Both the position numbers and the translations under genes were made by a program. From an uncultured beta proteobacterium (GTDB taxonomy: Bacteria > Pseudomonadota > Gammaproteobacteria > Burkholderiales > SG8-41): a stretch of DNA of 64,000 nt. Positions 9,638-20,075 of this stretch are shown here, piece after piece. The stretch covers positions 1-64,000 of the forward strand of contig CAIVHG010000056.1 in the NCBI GenBank assembly GCA_903905655.1. The letters are read 5' to 3'. How positions within the stretch are numbered: the first letter of the stretch is position 1; every line of letters starts with the position of its first letter. The notes under the pieces are model-generated. The model ran no database searches. It worked only from the letters and a program-made list of their open reading frames with translations, and was not told where the DNA came from.

Positions 9638-12007
9638 CTATCGGGCCACGCTTGGCGCTGCGGAATCCTGTGGCGCATCGACGATAGTGATGGTGTGTTG
9701 CTGCTCGTCCCAAAGGCCGCTCGCCTGATCCTGCAGGGTGAAGCGCACGACCTGCCCTGGCGTCAGGTGATCCGTCTGCAGGTCGGCAATCCGCAGACCC
9801 AGCATCCCGGGACGGGTGACGATGTCGTGCATGTCTGTCCAGTCGTCGATGCCGCTGTGCACGAGCGCGGCAGTGTCGAGCAGCAGGCGCAGCGACTGCC
9901 CATGGACGATAGTCGATACCGGCGCGCGGCGCGTCCAGTGCGCGCGCTTGGGGCGCGGCTTCTCTCCACCATAGCGCAGCCACACGGCATCGGGCCGGTC
10001 GACCGCATGTCCGCGATGAATGCTCGCGGCGAGCTTCACGAATTCGGCATGCGCCCAGACCAGCGGCATCGCCGAGCCCGTGGGCCGACCGGGTTCGAGC
10101 ATATAGCGCGGCACCGCAGGTCGGTCCCATACCTGCTCTGGAATGAGGCCCAGCCGCCCGCTCATGGCGGCCATCGACCGCAAATAGGGAGCAGCGTCCT
10201 CGCCTGCTGCGAGCGCATAATGCCCGCGCTCACCGGCCAGCAGCGGCCACGGCCGGCCCTGCCCGGTGCCGTTGTACGGCTTTCCATTCTCCTGCTCGCC
10301 ATAACCATCGCCGTTATACCGATACCATGCCGTACCAAGCGGCGTAACCGCCTTGAGCAGCGCATCGATGACCGTGATCGTATCGCGCACCACGCGGTCA
10401 TCCGCGCGCCGCAGACCGTAGCGCACGAGCTGCAGAAAATCGGTCGAGACCTGCTCCGCGGCGGCAATGCCCGGGTCCTGAAGGCGGTTCTTGATCGCCA
10501 CGATGTCGGCGAGCGAACCGCGGTCTGCGATCACGCGCGCCGGCGCCGAACGCACATAGTAGCGATCCACGCCCAGGCGCGCTGCAATGCCGGTGGCGCC
10601 CGCCGCGCACCACTCCTCGATGTGCGCATTCCAGTCATCGGCCACCAGCAGCGCATCTCCGCCCTGCGGGTCCTCGATCAGCTCGGCGCCGCATACCAGC
10701 GCTGCGATCGTCGCTGCCATGGTGTAGAGGTTGATGCCGGCATTTTCTTCCCAGCGCTCCTGATCGGTGGCCGGGCCCTGCAGCACGATATAGCGCAGCG
10801 CACGGCTCACCATGTCGCTGATCCTGATGCCGTCCAGCGCATCGCGCTCGCTCAATGCCGAAGCGAGCAGCACCGGGAACGCGAGCTCGTCGAGCTGGAT
10901 GCCGCCCCAGCGCGGCGTGCCGCCCAGCCACTGGTTCTGCGCCCAGCGCCCGTCGTCGACCTGCGTGGCGATGAGGTAGCGCAGCACGTCGCGCGCTTCG
11001 TCCAGCGCCCCGAGCTCGAGCAGCGCACCGGCGGACTGCGCGAGATCGCGCGGCCACACCAGGTGATAGCCGCCGATGTCGTCGCTGCTGTTGCCCCACG
11101 GGATGCTCAGGCTCGCCACCATTGCGCCGGGATAAGTCTTGTCCTGGTGCGCCTTCAGCACCATCGCCGAGACATGCATCTGATCGCGGAACTCGGGAGC
11201 GATGTGCCGCACGTCGACGCTGCGCTCATGCCAATCCTCCCAGGTGTGCACCTGGCGGTGCCACACGCGCTCGAAGGGCTCGATCAGCGCCGAGATCGCG
11301 AGCGTCGCAGCGGATTCCTTGCCGCTCGCGAATCCGAGCGCGAGCACCGACTGGCGCGGCAGCTCGCCCATCAGCGCCACGTTGCCGGGGCCGGCGCGCT
11401 CGTGGGTCCAGGTCATAGCGCCGTTCTTCGAAAAATCCTGCCAGCCGTCGCTGGTGCCCACGTAGCCCGCGGCGCCGCGCAGCCACGCATCGCGCTGTTC
11501 CATGTCGACGGCGGCGAGCGCCAGCGCGAACGGCCCCTGCTCTCCGCACAGCACCATGCGCCCGCGGTTGGTGAACACCTCAGCGCGGTTATCGTGCCCG
11601 GTGCCGCCGAGGTGCGGCGCCAGCAGCACATAAGGTCTGAGATCCTCGTCGCCCGCCAGGCTGACCTCGATCAGCAACACGTCGCGCTCGGCGTGCGGCG
11701 TGATGCGCAGCGCGAGCTCGAAGCGCGGATGGTGATGGACGATCTGCACCGCCGGGATGCCGGGCGCCGGCGTGGACGCGGTGTAGTCGGCATGGCGCTT
11801 GACCTCGCACCAGAAGCCCTTGCCGTCGGCGACGATGAATCCGAGATCTCTGAGCTGCGGGATGTCGACGCGGGGATAGTAGATCTCGTTGATAATACCG
11901 AAGCCCACCGTGAACCACAGCCGCGAAGAGCCGAGCGCGGTGCCGATCATGTCCTTGGCGCTGCTCGTCCAGGTGGGGGCAATGCCTGGGCTGCCGGGTG
12001 CGTCCAC
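9638..12007 (-). CDS. Glycoside hydrolase family 15 / glucan 1,4-alpha-glucosidase-like protein
   Basis: N-terminal glucodextranase-like domain (SRLWFTVGFGIINEIYYPRVD); YHLVWPRDLAQSAGALLELG; C-terminal WAHAEFVKLA. Confidence 0.9.
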   Translation of the reverse strand: MDAPGSPGIAPTWTSSAKDMIGTALGSSRLWFTVGFGIINEIYYPRVDIPQLRDLGFIVADGKGFWCEVKRHADYTASTPAPGIPAVQIVHHHPRFELALRITPHAERDVLLIEVSLAGDEDLRPYVLLAPHLGGTGHDNRAEVFTNRGRMVLCGEQGPFALALAAVDMEQRDAWLRGAAGYVGTSDGWQDFSKNGAMTWTHERAGPGNVALMGELPRQSVLALGFASGKESAATLAISALIEPFERVWHRQVHTWEDWHERSVDVRHIAPEFRDQMHVSAMVLKAHQDKTYPGAMVASLSIPWGNSSDDIGGYHLVWPRDLAQSAGALLELGALDEARDVLRYLIATQVDDGRWAQNQWLGGTPRWGGIQLDELAFPVLLASALSERDALDGIRISDMVSRALRYIVLQGPATDQERWEENAGINLYTMAATIAALVCGAELIEDPQGGDALLVADDWNAHIEEWCAAGATGIAARLGVDRYYVRSAPARVIADRGSLADIVAIKNRLQDPGIAAAEQVSTDFLQLVRYGLRRADDRVVRDTITVIDALLKAVTPLGTAWYRYNGDGYGEQENGKPYNGTGQGRPWPLLAGERGHYALAAGEDAAPYLRSMAAMSGRLGLIPEQVWDRPAVPRYMLEPGRPTGSAMPLVWAHAEFVKLAASIHRGHAVDRPDAVWLRYGGEKPRPKRAHWTRRAPVSTIVHGQSLRLLLDTAALVHSGIDDWTDMHDIVTRPGMLGLRIADLQTDHLTPGQVVRFTLQDQASGLWDEQQHTITIVDAPQDSAAPSVAR

Positions 12008-12146
12008 TAACCTCTCCTTGATGCAGTACTTAGGCCGCGGCTAAAGCGCGCTCACTCAGCTGCATTTGTATCAGCACACGGATCAAGGGATATTGATCCT
12101 GCCCAACACCGGATCATACGCCATGGGTAATCGCCGGGACGAAACG

Positions 12147-12161
12147 GCCTGCCCCGCAGGC
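12147..12161. terminator. GC hairpin (gcctgc-ccc-gcaggc) downstream of the porin gene
   Basis: 6-bp perfect stem, 3-nt loop in the 3' intergenic region; no strong T tract. Confidence 0.3.
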
Positions 12162-12179
12162 AGAACAGTCGCCGGCCGG

Positions 12180-13673
12180 TCAGAATTCTGCGTGCAGGCG
12201 CGCGCCGTAGATGGCTACCGGCCCGCGGTCCGAGTTATAGGCGGGATTCAGTATGCGCTGCGCATCCAGCGTTACCCACAGTGAAGGATTTAGCTTGATG
12301 TTGTAATAGGCTTCGAGCGTCTGCTCAGGCTTATAGTTGATGCGGCCGTCGCCGATGAACCCGTCTATTCCGCCCAGGTTGAGGTATGTGACGTGCGAAC
12401 CCGACAGCCAGTTGCGGGCATACGCGAGGCCCAGCATATCCTGCGCGCGCTGCCAGCGTGTACCCCTGAGGATCGCGCCGAACGACAGCGAGCTATCGGT
12501 CGCGGTGTACGCGTAGACCTCGGTCTGGCCGTCCGATTTCATGCCGCGGAAGAATACGCCCAGATCATCGTTGATGCGCTGCTCCAGATTGACCCCGACA
12601 CCGGTCTTGGCATTGCTGCGGCGTGCCCAGCACAGGTCCGGCGCGCCGGCATTGCCGGAGCCATAGTTGAAGTTTGCGCAAGCGGCTGCATTCTTCGCGG
12701 GATCGGCGCGCAGCGCGCTGACGGCAGCGTCGAAGCGGCCCATCATTTCGACGTTGCGGTAAGCGAGCAGGCGCAGTTTTGCTGGCTGGCCGAACAGCGC
12801 ATGCCGGTGCTCGATCTCGAAGTTGTCCCCGTAATAATTCATGATCGAGTAGTTGAGCTGCAGATCGTTGGGATGGCGCGGCCCGAGGAAGCGCCCCACG
12901 CGCAATGCCCAGTCGTCATGGTAGTACTCGGCAGCCACGCCCCACGAGTAGCCGCGCGCATCTGCGGCAAAGTCATAGGCGGCGTGCGTCAAAAAGTTCA
13001 TGTTGATGAACTGCTCGCGCACGTCACCGGTATAGGCGTTCTTGTCGAAGATGTCGATGACGCTGAGGTTACCCGCGGTGAGCACCAGCCGGCGGCTGTC
13101 GGACTTGCCGGCGAGTTGCATCGGGCCGGAAGCGACCGGCGCCGCATCTCCGCCCAGGCCGAGGGTCTGCCGCAAAAACAAGCGCGACCTGTAAATCGTT
13201 GGCGACACCTTGCCGTTCTTTTCCAGTTCTGCGTTCTGGATGGAGCCGCCCAGCCCATGCAGGTCTGAAAGCGGCATTTCGGAAATCAGTTCAGGAACGA
13301 AATACAGTTCCCCGCCTTGCCAAGCGCGCAGACCGAGGAACGCGGTGGCCGTCGTGGTGAAGCTGCGTTCCCTCTGGGGCAGCAACGAATTGGTTGTGCC
13401 ATTGAGGTTGGTATAGGCGGCCGGGAAAGCTTGTTTGCCCTGCCAGATGTAGGTGAACTGGCCGTGCGCATTCCACGCCTCTTCCTGTGGCGGCAGCTCG
13501 CCGGCAAATGCCCGCGCCATAAGCGCACCGGACGCAACCGCAACCAGCAGCGTGCGCAGCGCACGCCTGAGCCCGCGCTGCAATGGCCGCGCATGCGCCG
13601 CACCCGCAGGTGCCGGCGCTGCAATAAAGCATTCGGGTTCGGACACTGTGAGTCCGGTAATCAACTTCTGCAT
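12180..13673 (-). CDS. Carbohydrate porin, OprB-like
   Basis: C-terminal F (GARLHAEF), beta-strand pattern, NLSVIDIFDKNAYTGDVREQFINM; start chosen at MQKLITG (ORF track extends to 13751). Confidence 0.82.
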   Translation of the reverse strand: MQKLITGLTVSEPECFIAAPAPAGAAHARPLQRGLRRALRTLLVAVASGALMARAFAGELPPQEEAWNAHGQFTYIWQGKQAFPAAYTNLNGTTNSLLPQRERSFTTTATAFLGLRAWQGGELYFVPELISEMPLSDLHGLGGSIQNAELEKNGKVSPTIYRSRLFLRQTLGLGGDAAPVASGPMQLAGKSDSRRLVLTAGNLSVIDIFDKNAYTGDVREQFINMNFLTHAAYDFAADARGYSWGVAAEYYHDDWALRVGRFLGPRHPNDLQLNYSIMNYYGDNFEIEHRHALFGQPAKLRLLAYRNVEMMGRFDAAVSALRADPAKNAAACANFNYGSGNAGAPDLCWARRSNAKTGVGVNLEQRINDDLGVFFRGMKSDGQTEVYAYTATDSSLSFGAILRGTRWQRAQDMLGLAYARNWLSGSHVTYLNLGGIDGFIGDGRINYKPEQTLEAYYNIKLNPSLWVTLDAQRILNPAYNSDRGPVAIYGARLHAEF

Positions 13674-14129
13674 CGATCCACTCTCATGAGCCCGCCGCGG
13701 GTCGGCCTCCGCGGCGGCCAGGCACCGCGAGCCGCCGTCCGGCGCGATCATTATGATCGAGCCAGGTTACAGAAATGCGGTTCCCTGATTTAATTCTGAG
13801 GAGAAATGCGGTTACTGAGTGCCGCAACAAAGTGACGTCCCTGCCGGAAGCGCACTGCCCCGCTCGATGGCGAGACAGCGGCAAGTGATAAGCTATCTTG
13901 CGATCAGTCTCGCCTGCTTGTGCCGTCATTCGACGGCGAACTGGGACAACTGTCCAAGACAACTCCCCATGTAATGCGAAGCGCGGATTATTTTACTTAA
14001 CGCAGTCGAAGTCAACAGAGATCGGCTGCCTATCCGCAATTTAATGTGCGCGCATGCAAATCCGATGGGGATCATTAGGCAGTGCTCCGGCGCATGCCCC
14101 GCGATGGGTCCGGCGCCGCTTACGCCGGC

Positions 14130-14270
14130 TCACCAGCTTTGCGACGGCAAGGACATGACTTTTTTGACGATGATGTCGGAAGCCAGCAGGGCTTGCACCT
14201 CGCGGGCCGGGCCCAGCAACAGCACTCCGATCTCACCGGGCTGCAGGGTAGCGTTGATGCGCTCTGCGAT
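14130..14270 (-). pseudogene. Possible remnant of a conserved small protein (RDRHIAERINATLQPGEIGVLLLGPAREVQALLASDIIVKKVMSL)
   Basis: Protein-like C-terminal segment after a low-complexity Arg-rich in-frame N-terminus; upstream coherence appears lost. Confidence 0.35.
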
Positions 14271-14514
14271 GTGCCGGTCGCGCTCGGCAGACGCATCGCG
14301 GCGTGCATGCGCCCGATCGCCGCGAACAATGATACGGCACCAATTCCTGCGGCGCGGTGTGCGCCTCGTCCTCAATTGATTCTCATCAAGAGCATGATGC
14401 GCGCCGGCTACTATGATTCATCTTGATGGAAATTGCGGGATGGAGCACTGAGCATCCGCTTTTGACCCCACGCCTTGAGACAGTCTCCATGGCCGACCTG
14501 CGAGGCCTGATCAA

Positions 14515-15195
14515 ATGAACATGCACATGATATTTGCGTCCATATACCGGCACCGCAGCGCAGTGCTGGGAGCGGCACTCTTAGCAACCATGCTGGCGCT
14601 CGGCGGCTGTTCGACTACACCACAGGTATTCCCCACGCTACAAACTCAGGGCATTTCGTTGCGTCCCGGTGACCTTGAAGCCTCGGGCATCGCTTTCATC
14701 ACGCCGTCCGCGGTCACTGGCCAGGAAGAGGAAAAGCAGGCGATCGCCCTCATGTTCGCGCAGGTGCTGAAACGCGACCGGCCGCGCGTGGCGGTGGCGT
14801 CGCTCGCCGAAACGCTGGGCGCCATCAACAAGGCGGGGCTCGCCGAAGCCTACAAGAACATGTACGACGATTACCGCGATACCGGCCTGTTCAAGCGCGA
14901 CTTCCTGAAACAGGTCGGCACGCTGACCGGCAAGCGCTACGTCGCGCATATCAAGCTTCAGGCATTCGGGCAGGGTGCTAAAGAACGCTTCGGCATCCTC
15001 GGCTTTCGCATCGTGGAAACGCGCTATGCCAACGTGCGCCTGTTCGTGCAGATATGGGATACCCGCGACGGCTCGGTCGCCTGGGAAGCGATGCAGGAAA
15101 TGCTCTACAGCCAGGAGCGCGTAAGCGAAGAACCGGTGACGCTGACCACCGCCATCACCAACATTGCAACCAACATCGTCGCCAAGCTGCCGTAG
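14515..15195 (+). CDS. Hypothetical lipoprotein
   Basis: Signal peptide with lipobox LALGGC; continuous 226-aa ORF. Confidence 0.8.
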   Translation: MNMHMIFASIYRHRSAVLGAALLATMLALGGCSTTPQVFPTLQTQGISLRPGDLEASGIAFITPSAVTGQEEEKQAIALMFAQVLKRDRPRVAVASLAETLGAINKAGLAEAYKNMYDDYRDTGLFKRDFLKQVGTLTGKRYVAHIKLQAFGQGAKERFGILGFRIVETRYANVRLFVQIWDTRDGSVAWEAMQEMLYSQERVSEEPVTLTTAITNIATNIVAKLP

Positions 15196-15252
15196 ACGTC
15201 CCCCGCACCGGGATTCGCGTGCAGCGGCATCCTCACCGGCATTTGAATGTGA

Positions 15253-17373
15253 TCAGGCTAGCGCTGCAATCACGCGCTCGCGGGTGATCGGCATATCGCG
15301 CACCCGCGCGCCGAGCGCGTGTGCAACCGCATTGGCGATCGCGGCGGACGTGGGGCCTGCCGCGCCCTCGCCCGCTCCGAGCGACGGCAGATCAGGACGG
15401 TTGATGATCTTCACCTCGACCGGCGGCGCTTCCGCAAAGCTCATGATCGGATAATCCCGCCAACTGCGCGAGGTCACGCGCTCGCGGTCGTACGTCACCT
15501 GCTCCTTGAGCGTCATGCTTGCCGCCTGGATGACGCCGCCTTCGATCTGGTTGCGCACGCCGTCCGGGTTGATGACGAGGCCCGCATCGACCACGGCCCA
15601 CGCGCGCCGCACCCGCACTTCGGACTCGACGTCGACCTCCACCACCACCGCGACATAACAGCCGAGGTTCTTGTAGCGCGCAAAGCCGATGCCGCGACCG
15701 CACGTCGCGGCGCCCGGTGCGCCCGCCTGCCAGGCGGACTGCTGCGCGATCGCTTCGATGACGGCGCGCGCGCGCGGATCTTTGAGATGGCGCAGCCGAA
15801 ACTCGACCGGGTCCGCCCCCGCTACCGCCGCCAGCTCGTCAATGAACGATTCGATGGCGTAGACATTGGCATGCCCGCCGAGCGCGCGCAGCGCGGAGAC
15901 GCGCAGCGGCGACTGCATCACCAAATGGTTGGTGACGCATTGGTTCGGAAAATCGTAAATTGGAATCGCATTGCGGTGACTGCCGCCCGCCGGCAGCGGC
16001 GGATTGTTTGGAGTCGCCGGCGCGTGCGGCTGCGCGAGATGCCACGCCGCAATGAGGTTGACGCCGCCTTTGGAGCCGGGGCGCGAACTGTGCGGGTAAC
16101 TCCAAAGATCGTAACTCCAGTCCACGATATTGCCGCCGGCATCGAGCGCGGCGCACGTCTTCATGAGCATGGCCGGACCGTACGGCTCCCATGCGAACTC
16201 GTCTGCACGCATCCACTGCACCTTTACCGGGCGCCCGGCGACTGCGCGCGCGAGCAGCGCCGCATCGAGTGCCACGTCGTCGGCGCCGTTGTGTCCGTAG
16301 CAGCCCGCGCCCTGCACATGCATCACCGCGACCGCGCTCTCGGCAACACCAAGCGCCCGCGCCAGATCGCTGCGCAGCGGATAGACGCCCTGAGTGTGAC
16401 TCCAGATGCGATAACCACCGCCAGCGAACTGCGCGACTGCGCACGACGGCGCCATCGATGCGTGCGCGGTATAAGGCCGCGTGTAGCTCGCTGCCAGCAC
16501 CTGGGCGCCGCGCTGCTTCGCATGTGTGTCCTGCTTCTCGCTGATCACCTCGTCCTTCGATGGCTGCGACTGCAGATACTCTGCTTCGGTCATTTCCACC
16601 GGCAACTCCGTGCCGCGCTGCCATTGCGCAATGCGTGCGAGCCGGCGCGCCGCGCGCACCGCCTGCTCTTCGCGTGTCGCGACCACGCCGAGAAAGCTGC
16701 CGTCGCGCACGACTGCAACCACGCCCGGCATTGCCTGCACTTCGCTTTCCTCGACTGAGGTGAGCCGCGCCCCGTACGTGGGCGGGCGCACGACGCGGCC
16801 ATAGAGCATGCCCGGCAGTTCCATGTCCTGCACATAGGATGGGGCGCCGCTGAATTTGCCCGGCAGATCCAGACGCCGCACTGCGGCGCCGATGTGCTTG
16901 TGATCTGCAGCCGCTTTGGGCGCGACCTGCGCCAGCGCTGCACGCTCGAGCAAGCCTTCGTCCGCCAGTTCCCAGTAGCTCGCCGAGCGTCCATCGCGCG
17001 CAGTGATCACGCCGTCGGCGGCGCTCAGTTGCTCGAGCGTCACTCCAAGTTTGGCGGCTGCGCGCTGCAGTAGCAGGTCGCGCGCTTCGGCACACGCAAA
17101 ACGCAGCGCTACGCCGCTTTCCTCGATCGAGCGGCTGCCCGAGGTCGTGCCCTCGTCGGGACCATGTACCGTGTCAGCGGTTGCGATCCGCACGCGCTCA
17201 ATCGCGACGTCGAGTTCGTCGGCCACCACCTGCGCTAGCACGGTGAGTATGCCCTGCCCGATCTCGACCTTGCCGGTATGCGCCGTCACCGTGCGATCGC
17301 TGTTGAAGCGCAGCCAGCGCGCGAGCGAGCGGTTGGTTTCAAGGCTGCCAGGCAGCTTGCGCGGGGCGCTCAT
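15253..17373 (-). CDS. Xanthine dehydrogenase-family molybdopterin-binding subunit (IorB/CoxL-like)
   Basis: VEIGQGILTVLAQVVADELD, GAGCYGHNGADDVALDAALLARAVAGRPVKVQW, GAGEGAAGPTSAAIANAV; start overlaps the upstream 2Fe-2S gene. Confidence 0.9.
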   Translation of the reverse strand: MSAPRKLPGSLETNRSLARWLRFNSDRTVTAHTGKVEIGQGILTVLAQVVADELDVAIERVRIATADTVHGPDEGTTSGSRSIEESGVALRFACAEARDLLLQRAAAKLGVTLEQLSAADGVITARDGRSASYWELADEGLLERAALAQVAPKAAADHKHIGAAVRRLDLPGKFSGAPSYVQDMELPGMLYGRVVRPPTYGARLTSVEESEVQAMPGVVAVVRDGSFLGVVATREEQAVRAARRLARIAQWQRGTELPVEMTEAEYLQSQPSKDEVISEKQDTHAKQRGAQVLAASYTRPYTAHASMAPSCAVAQFAGGGYRIWSHTQGVYPLRSDLARALGVAESAVAVMHVQGAGCYGHNGADDVALDAALLARAVAGRPVKVQWMRADEFAWEPYGPAMLMKTCAALDAGGNIVDWSYDLWSYPHSSRPGSKGGVNLIAAWHLAQPHAPATPNNPPLPAGGSHRNAIPIYDFPNQCVTNHLVMQSPLRVSALRALGGHANVYAIESFIDELAAVAGADPVEFRLRHLKDPRARAVIEAIAQQSAWQAGAPGAATCGRGIGFARYKNLGCYVAVVVEVDVESEVRVRRAWAVVDAGLVINPDGVRNQIEGGVIQAASMTLKEQVTYDRERVTSRSWRDYPIMSFAEAPPVEVKIINRPDLPSLGAGEGAAGPTSAAIANAVAHALGARVRDMPITRERVIAALA

Positions 17374-17831
17374 CGCGAAGCCCGTGCTGCGCGCGCGATC
17401 GCGCGCAGGATCCTCATATGCGTGCCGCAGCGGCACAGGTTGCCGGCGAGCGCTGCGCGTATCTCGGCTTCATCTGGATGCGGATTGCGCTCGAGCAACG
17501 CATATGCCGTCATGATGATGCCGCTCGAACAATAACCGCATTGCGCGGCCTGCTCGTCAATGAATGCACTCTGCAGCGGGTGCGGCTGCTCGGTGCTGCC
17601 AATGCCCTCGATGGTGGTGATGCTCCTGCCTGCGGCCGCCGCCAGCGTAATGTCGCACGATTGCACCGCCTTGCCGTCGATCACGACGGTGCACGCACCG
17701 CACTGCCCCTCGCCGCAGCCGAAGCGCGCGCCCTTGAGATTGAGATCGTTGCGCAGCACGTAGAGCAGCGGCGTTTCGCCATCGGCATCCACCGCGTACT
17801 CGCGGCCGTTCACTGTGAGGATCGTCGCCAT
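17370..17831 (-). CDS. (2Fe-2S)-binding subunit of a molybdenum hydroxylase (IorA/CoxS-like)
   Basis: GCGEGQCGACTVVIDG and CGYCSSGII...NLCRCGTH iron-sulfur motifs. Confidence 0.95.
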   Translation of the reverse strand: MATILTVNGREYAVDADGETPLLYVLRNDLNLKGARFGCGEGQCGACTVVIDGKAVQSCDITLAAAAGRSITTIEGIGSTEQPHPLQSAFIDEQAAQCGYCSSGIIMTAYALLERNPHPDEAEIRAALAGNLCRCGTHMRILRAIARAARASR

Positions 17832-18230
17832 GACCGTGTCAGGTTTGCTCCGGGTTTCAAGCAGCCGCTAGTGTACATCGGGACGCAGTATCAACTGTGC
17901 AGTTGTTCCTTGCCGATAGCGCAATCATCTGATTGAAATTCCCCCTTCGTTATTGATGGCGGCAGCCTGCCAGCCCCGTCAGCGGGTCCGGGTGCGCGGC
18001 AATCCGTGGTACCCCCTGACGCATGCCCCACGGCCACGCGCATTTCGAACTGCAGCTACCAGCGTGACTACGGCTATCAGCTACGCCCTGATCGTATGCC
18101 GGCCAGGAATCGCGGTCAGCCGCCCCGCTTACGGCTGATAATTCGCACTACCTGACTCTTGCATCCCCCTCACTTATAATTGTTACAATCGCTAGGCAAA
18201 AGCTGCGTAACAATAGGAATAGTAGGCATC

Positions 18231-20075
18231 ATGAAAAATGGTCGGCTCGGATTACTGCTGATTGCCGTCTCGATCCTCGTAATCTCACTGATGGTCTGGC
18301 TGCTGCACGCGCATCAACTGAGAGTGCACCGCGACCAGGTACGCATCCTCGGCGTAACGCTGGTCCGCGCACTGTCGGGTGCTGCACTGGCGCAGCTGGT
18401 TCCGGAGTCAGGCGGCAGCAGCCTGCTCAATACGCTCATCAGCGTTCAGCGCAGCGACGCCTACGCCTATGGGGTGGTGCTAACCAAATCCGGAACAAAG
18501 GTTTTCGAGAACGTGGCCCCGGGCAGCATCGTGCCCGCCGCAGACATTCCGCCTGCGGATCCCTCCGCGTGGTTCGGCGAGCACACGCTGACCTCCCCCG
18601 GAGATGACCGTGAGATCCGCGAATTCTTCGGGCCGGTGCTGCAGCGCGGAGAACTCGCCGGTTTCGTCAGAGTCGGTTTCTACGCGCGCCCTCAAAGCGC
18701 GCTGCTGGGCAGCGATACGCCCTACGCCTCGGCGATGGCTTTGCTGGTCCTACTCTTCACCACGCTGCCCTATCTGCTGTTCCGGCGCGAGCTGCGCCCG
18801 CTGTTTCAGATCACATCGAGGCTCAGCGAAATCGAGCAAAGCTATGGAGGCCTGACAACCGACGTGCTGCCGGGCGGCGGCATGCGTGACTTCATGCAGC
18901 GCTTTGACCAGTTTACGCAGGTCATGCAGACGAAGGTCCGTGACCAGGAGGAGCAGCGCCTGGCAGCGCAGACCACCAGCCAGCTGCTCGCATACAAGCA
19001 GAAGAAGATGGATGCCATCTTCGATGCGATTCCCGAAGCGCTGCTGGTGATCGACGAATCATCCACGCCGAGCTACGCCAACCTGAAAATTGAGTCTTTG
19101 CTCGGCGTCAGCCGCAAGGAAGTGATCGGCATTTCCCCGCAGCAGTGGTGCAGCAACAAGGAAGTGCTGGCGCTGCTGATACGCCTCAGAAGCCATGGCG
19201 GCCCGGTTCTCAATGCCTGCAGCCTTGTGTACGTGCCTGAGGAACATTCCGACCGCAAGATTTCAGCCGTCGCTTATCCATTGTCGTCGCCCAATGCCCA
19301 GACCAAGATGCAGGGCATGCTGATCGTTTTCCGCGACATCAGCGAAGAGCAGCAGGCGCGGCAGGCGGGCGTGGAGTTCGTCGCCCACGTCGCGCACGAA
19401 CTCAAGACACCATTGAGCGGCATCAGCGCGTACAGCGAGCTGCTGTTCGATTACGCGGGGCTCGACGAAAAAACGCGCGTCACGGCGGTGAATGCGATCC
19501 ACGAGGAAGCCGTGCATGCGGCCGCGCTGATCAATAACCTGCTGAACATCTCCAAGCTCGAGACCGGCGCTCTATCGATCCACACCAAGCGCGTGAACAT
19601 GAGCGACCTGCTGCGCGAGGCCGCCGAAAATATGCGCACCAACGCAGCGGCCAGGAATGTTTCCCTGGTGCTGGACATCGCGCCAGACCTCAGTTCCGCA
19701 AAGCTCGACAAGGACATGATCCGCATCGCAATCGACAATCTGCTGGGCAATGCATTCAAGTACAGCAATCCCGGCGGAACCGTAACGCTGCGCGCGGAAA
19801 ACCTGGACGACCTGCAGATGAAAATCAGCGTGCGCGACCAGGGCATCGGCATTTCGCCGGAGGATTGCGCCAAGGTGTTCGACAAATACTACCGCTCGGG
19901 CGACAACGAGGTCGCGACCCGCAGCGGACACGGACTCGGCCTGTTCCTGGTCAAGCAAATCGTCGAAATGCACTACGGAACGATTTCAGTGAGCAGCGAA
20001 CTGGGTAAGTGGACCGAATTCACGATACAGTTCCACACCCAGACCCAGGAATTGGACGCTTCGGCCACTGCATGA
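18231..20075 (+). CDS. Sensor histidine kinase (TM + PAS-like + HisKA/HATPase_c)
   Basis: H-box VAHVAHELKTPLSGI; N box IAIDNLLGNAFKYS; G boxes VRDQGIGI, GHGLGLFLVKQIVEMH. Confidence 0.93.
   Translation: MKNGRLGLLLIAVSILVISLMVWLLHAHQLRVHRDQVRILGVTLVRALSGAALAQLVPESGGSSLLNTLISVQRSDAYAYGVVLTKSGTKVFENVAPGSIVPAADIPPADPSAWFGEHTLTSPGDDREIREFFGPVLQRGELAGFVRVGFYARPQSALLGSDTPYASAMALLVLLFTTLPYLLFRRELRPLFQITSRLSEIEQSYGGLTTDVLPGGGMRDFMQRFDQFTQVMQTKVRDQEEQRLAAQTTSQLLAYKQKKMDAIFDAIPEALLVIDESSTPSYANLKIESLLGVSRKEVIGISPQQWCSNKEVLALLIRLRSHGGPVLNACSLVYVPEEHSDRKISAVAYPLSSPNAQTKMQGMLIVFRDISEEQQARQAGVEFVAHVAHELKTPLSGISAYSELLFDYAGLDEKTRVTAVNAIHEEAVHAAALINNLLNISKLETGALSIHTKRVNMSDLLREAAENMRTNAAARNVSLVLDIAPDLSSAKLDKDMIRIAIDNLLGNAFKYSNPGGTVTLRAENLDDLQMKISVRDQGIGISPEDCAKVFDKYYRSGDNEVATRSGHGLGLFLVKQIVEMHYGTISVSSELGKWTEFTIQFHTQTQELDASATA

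Noticed and set aside
9587-12010. 807-aa plus-strand ORF antisense to the glucoamylase
   Set aside because: Low-complexity Arg/His/Ala/Gln composition typical of high-GC shadow ORFs; the minus frame has clear GH15 motifs.
15319-16758. 479-aa plus-strand ORF antisense to the molybdopterin subunit
   Set aside because: Shadow ORF of a well-supported CDS.
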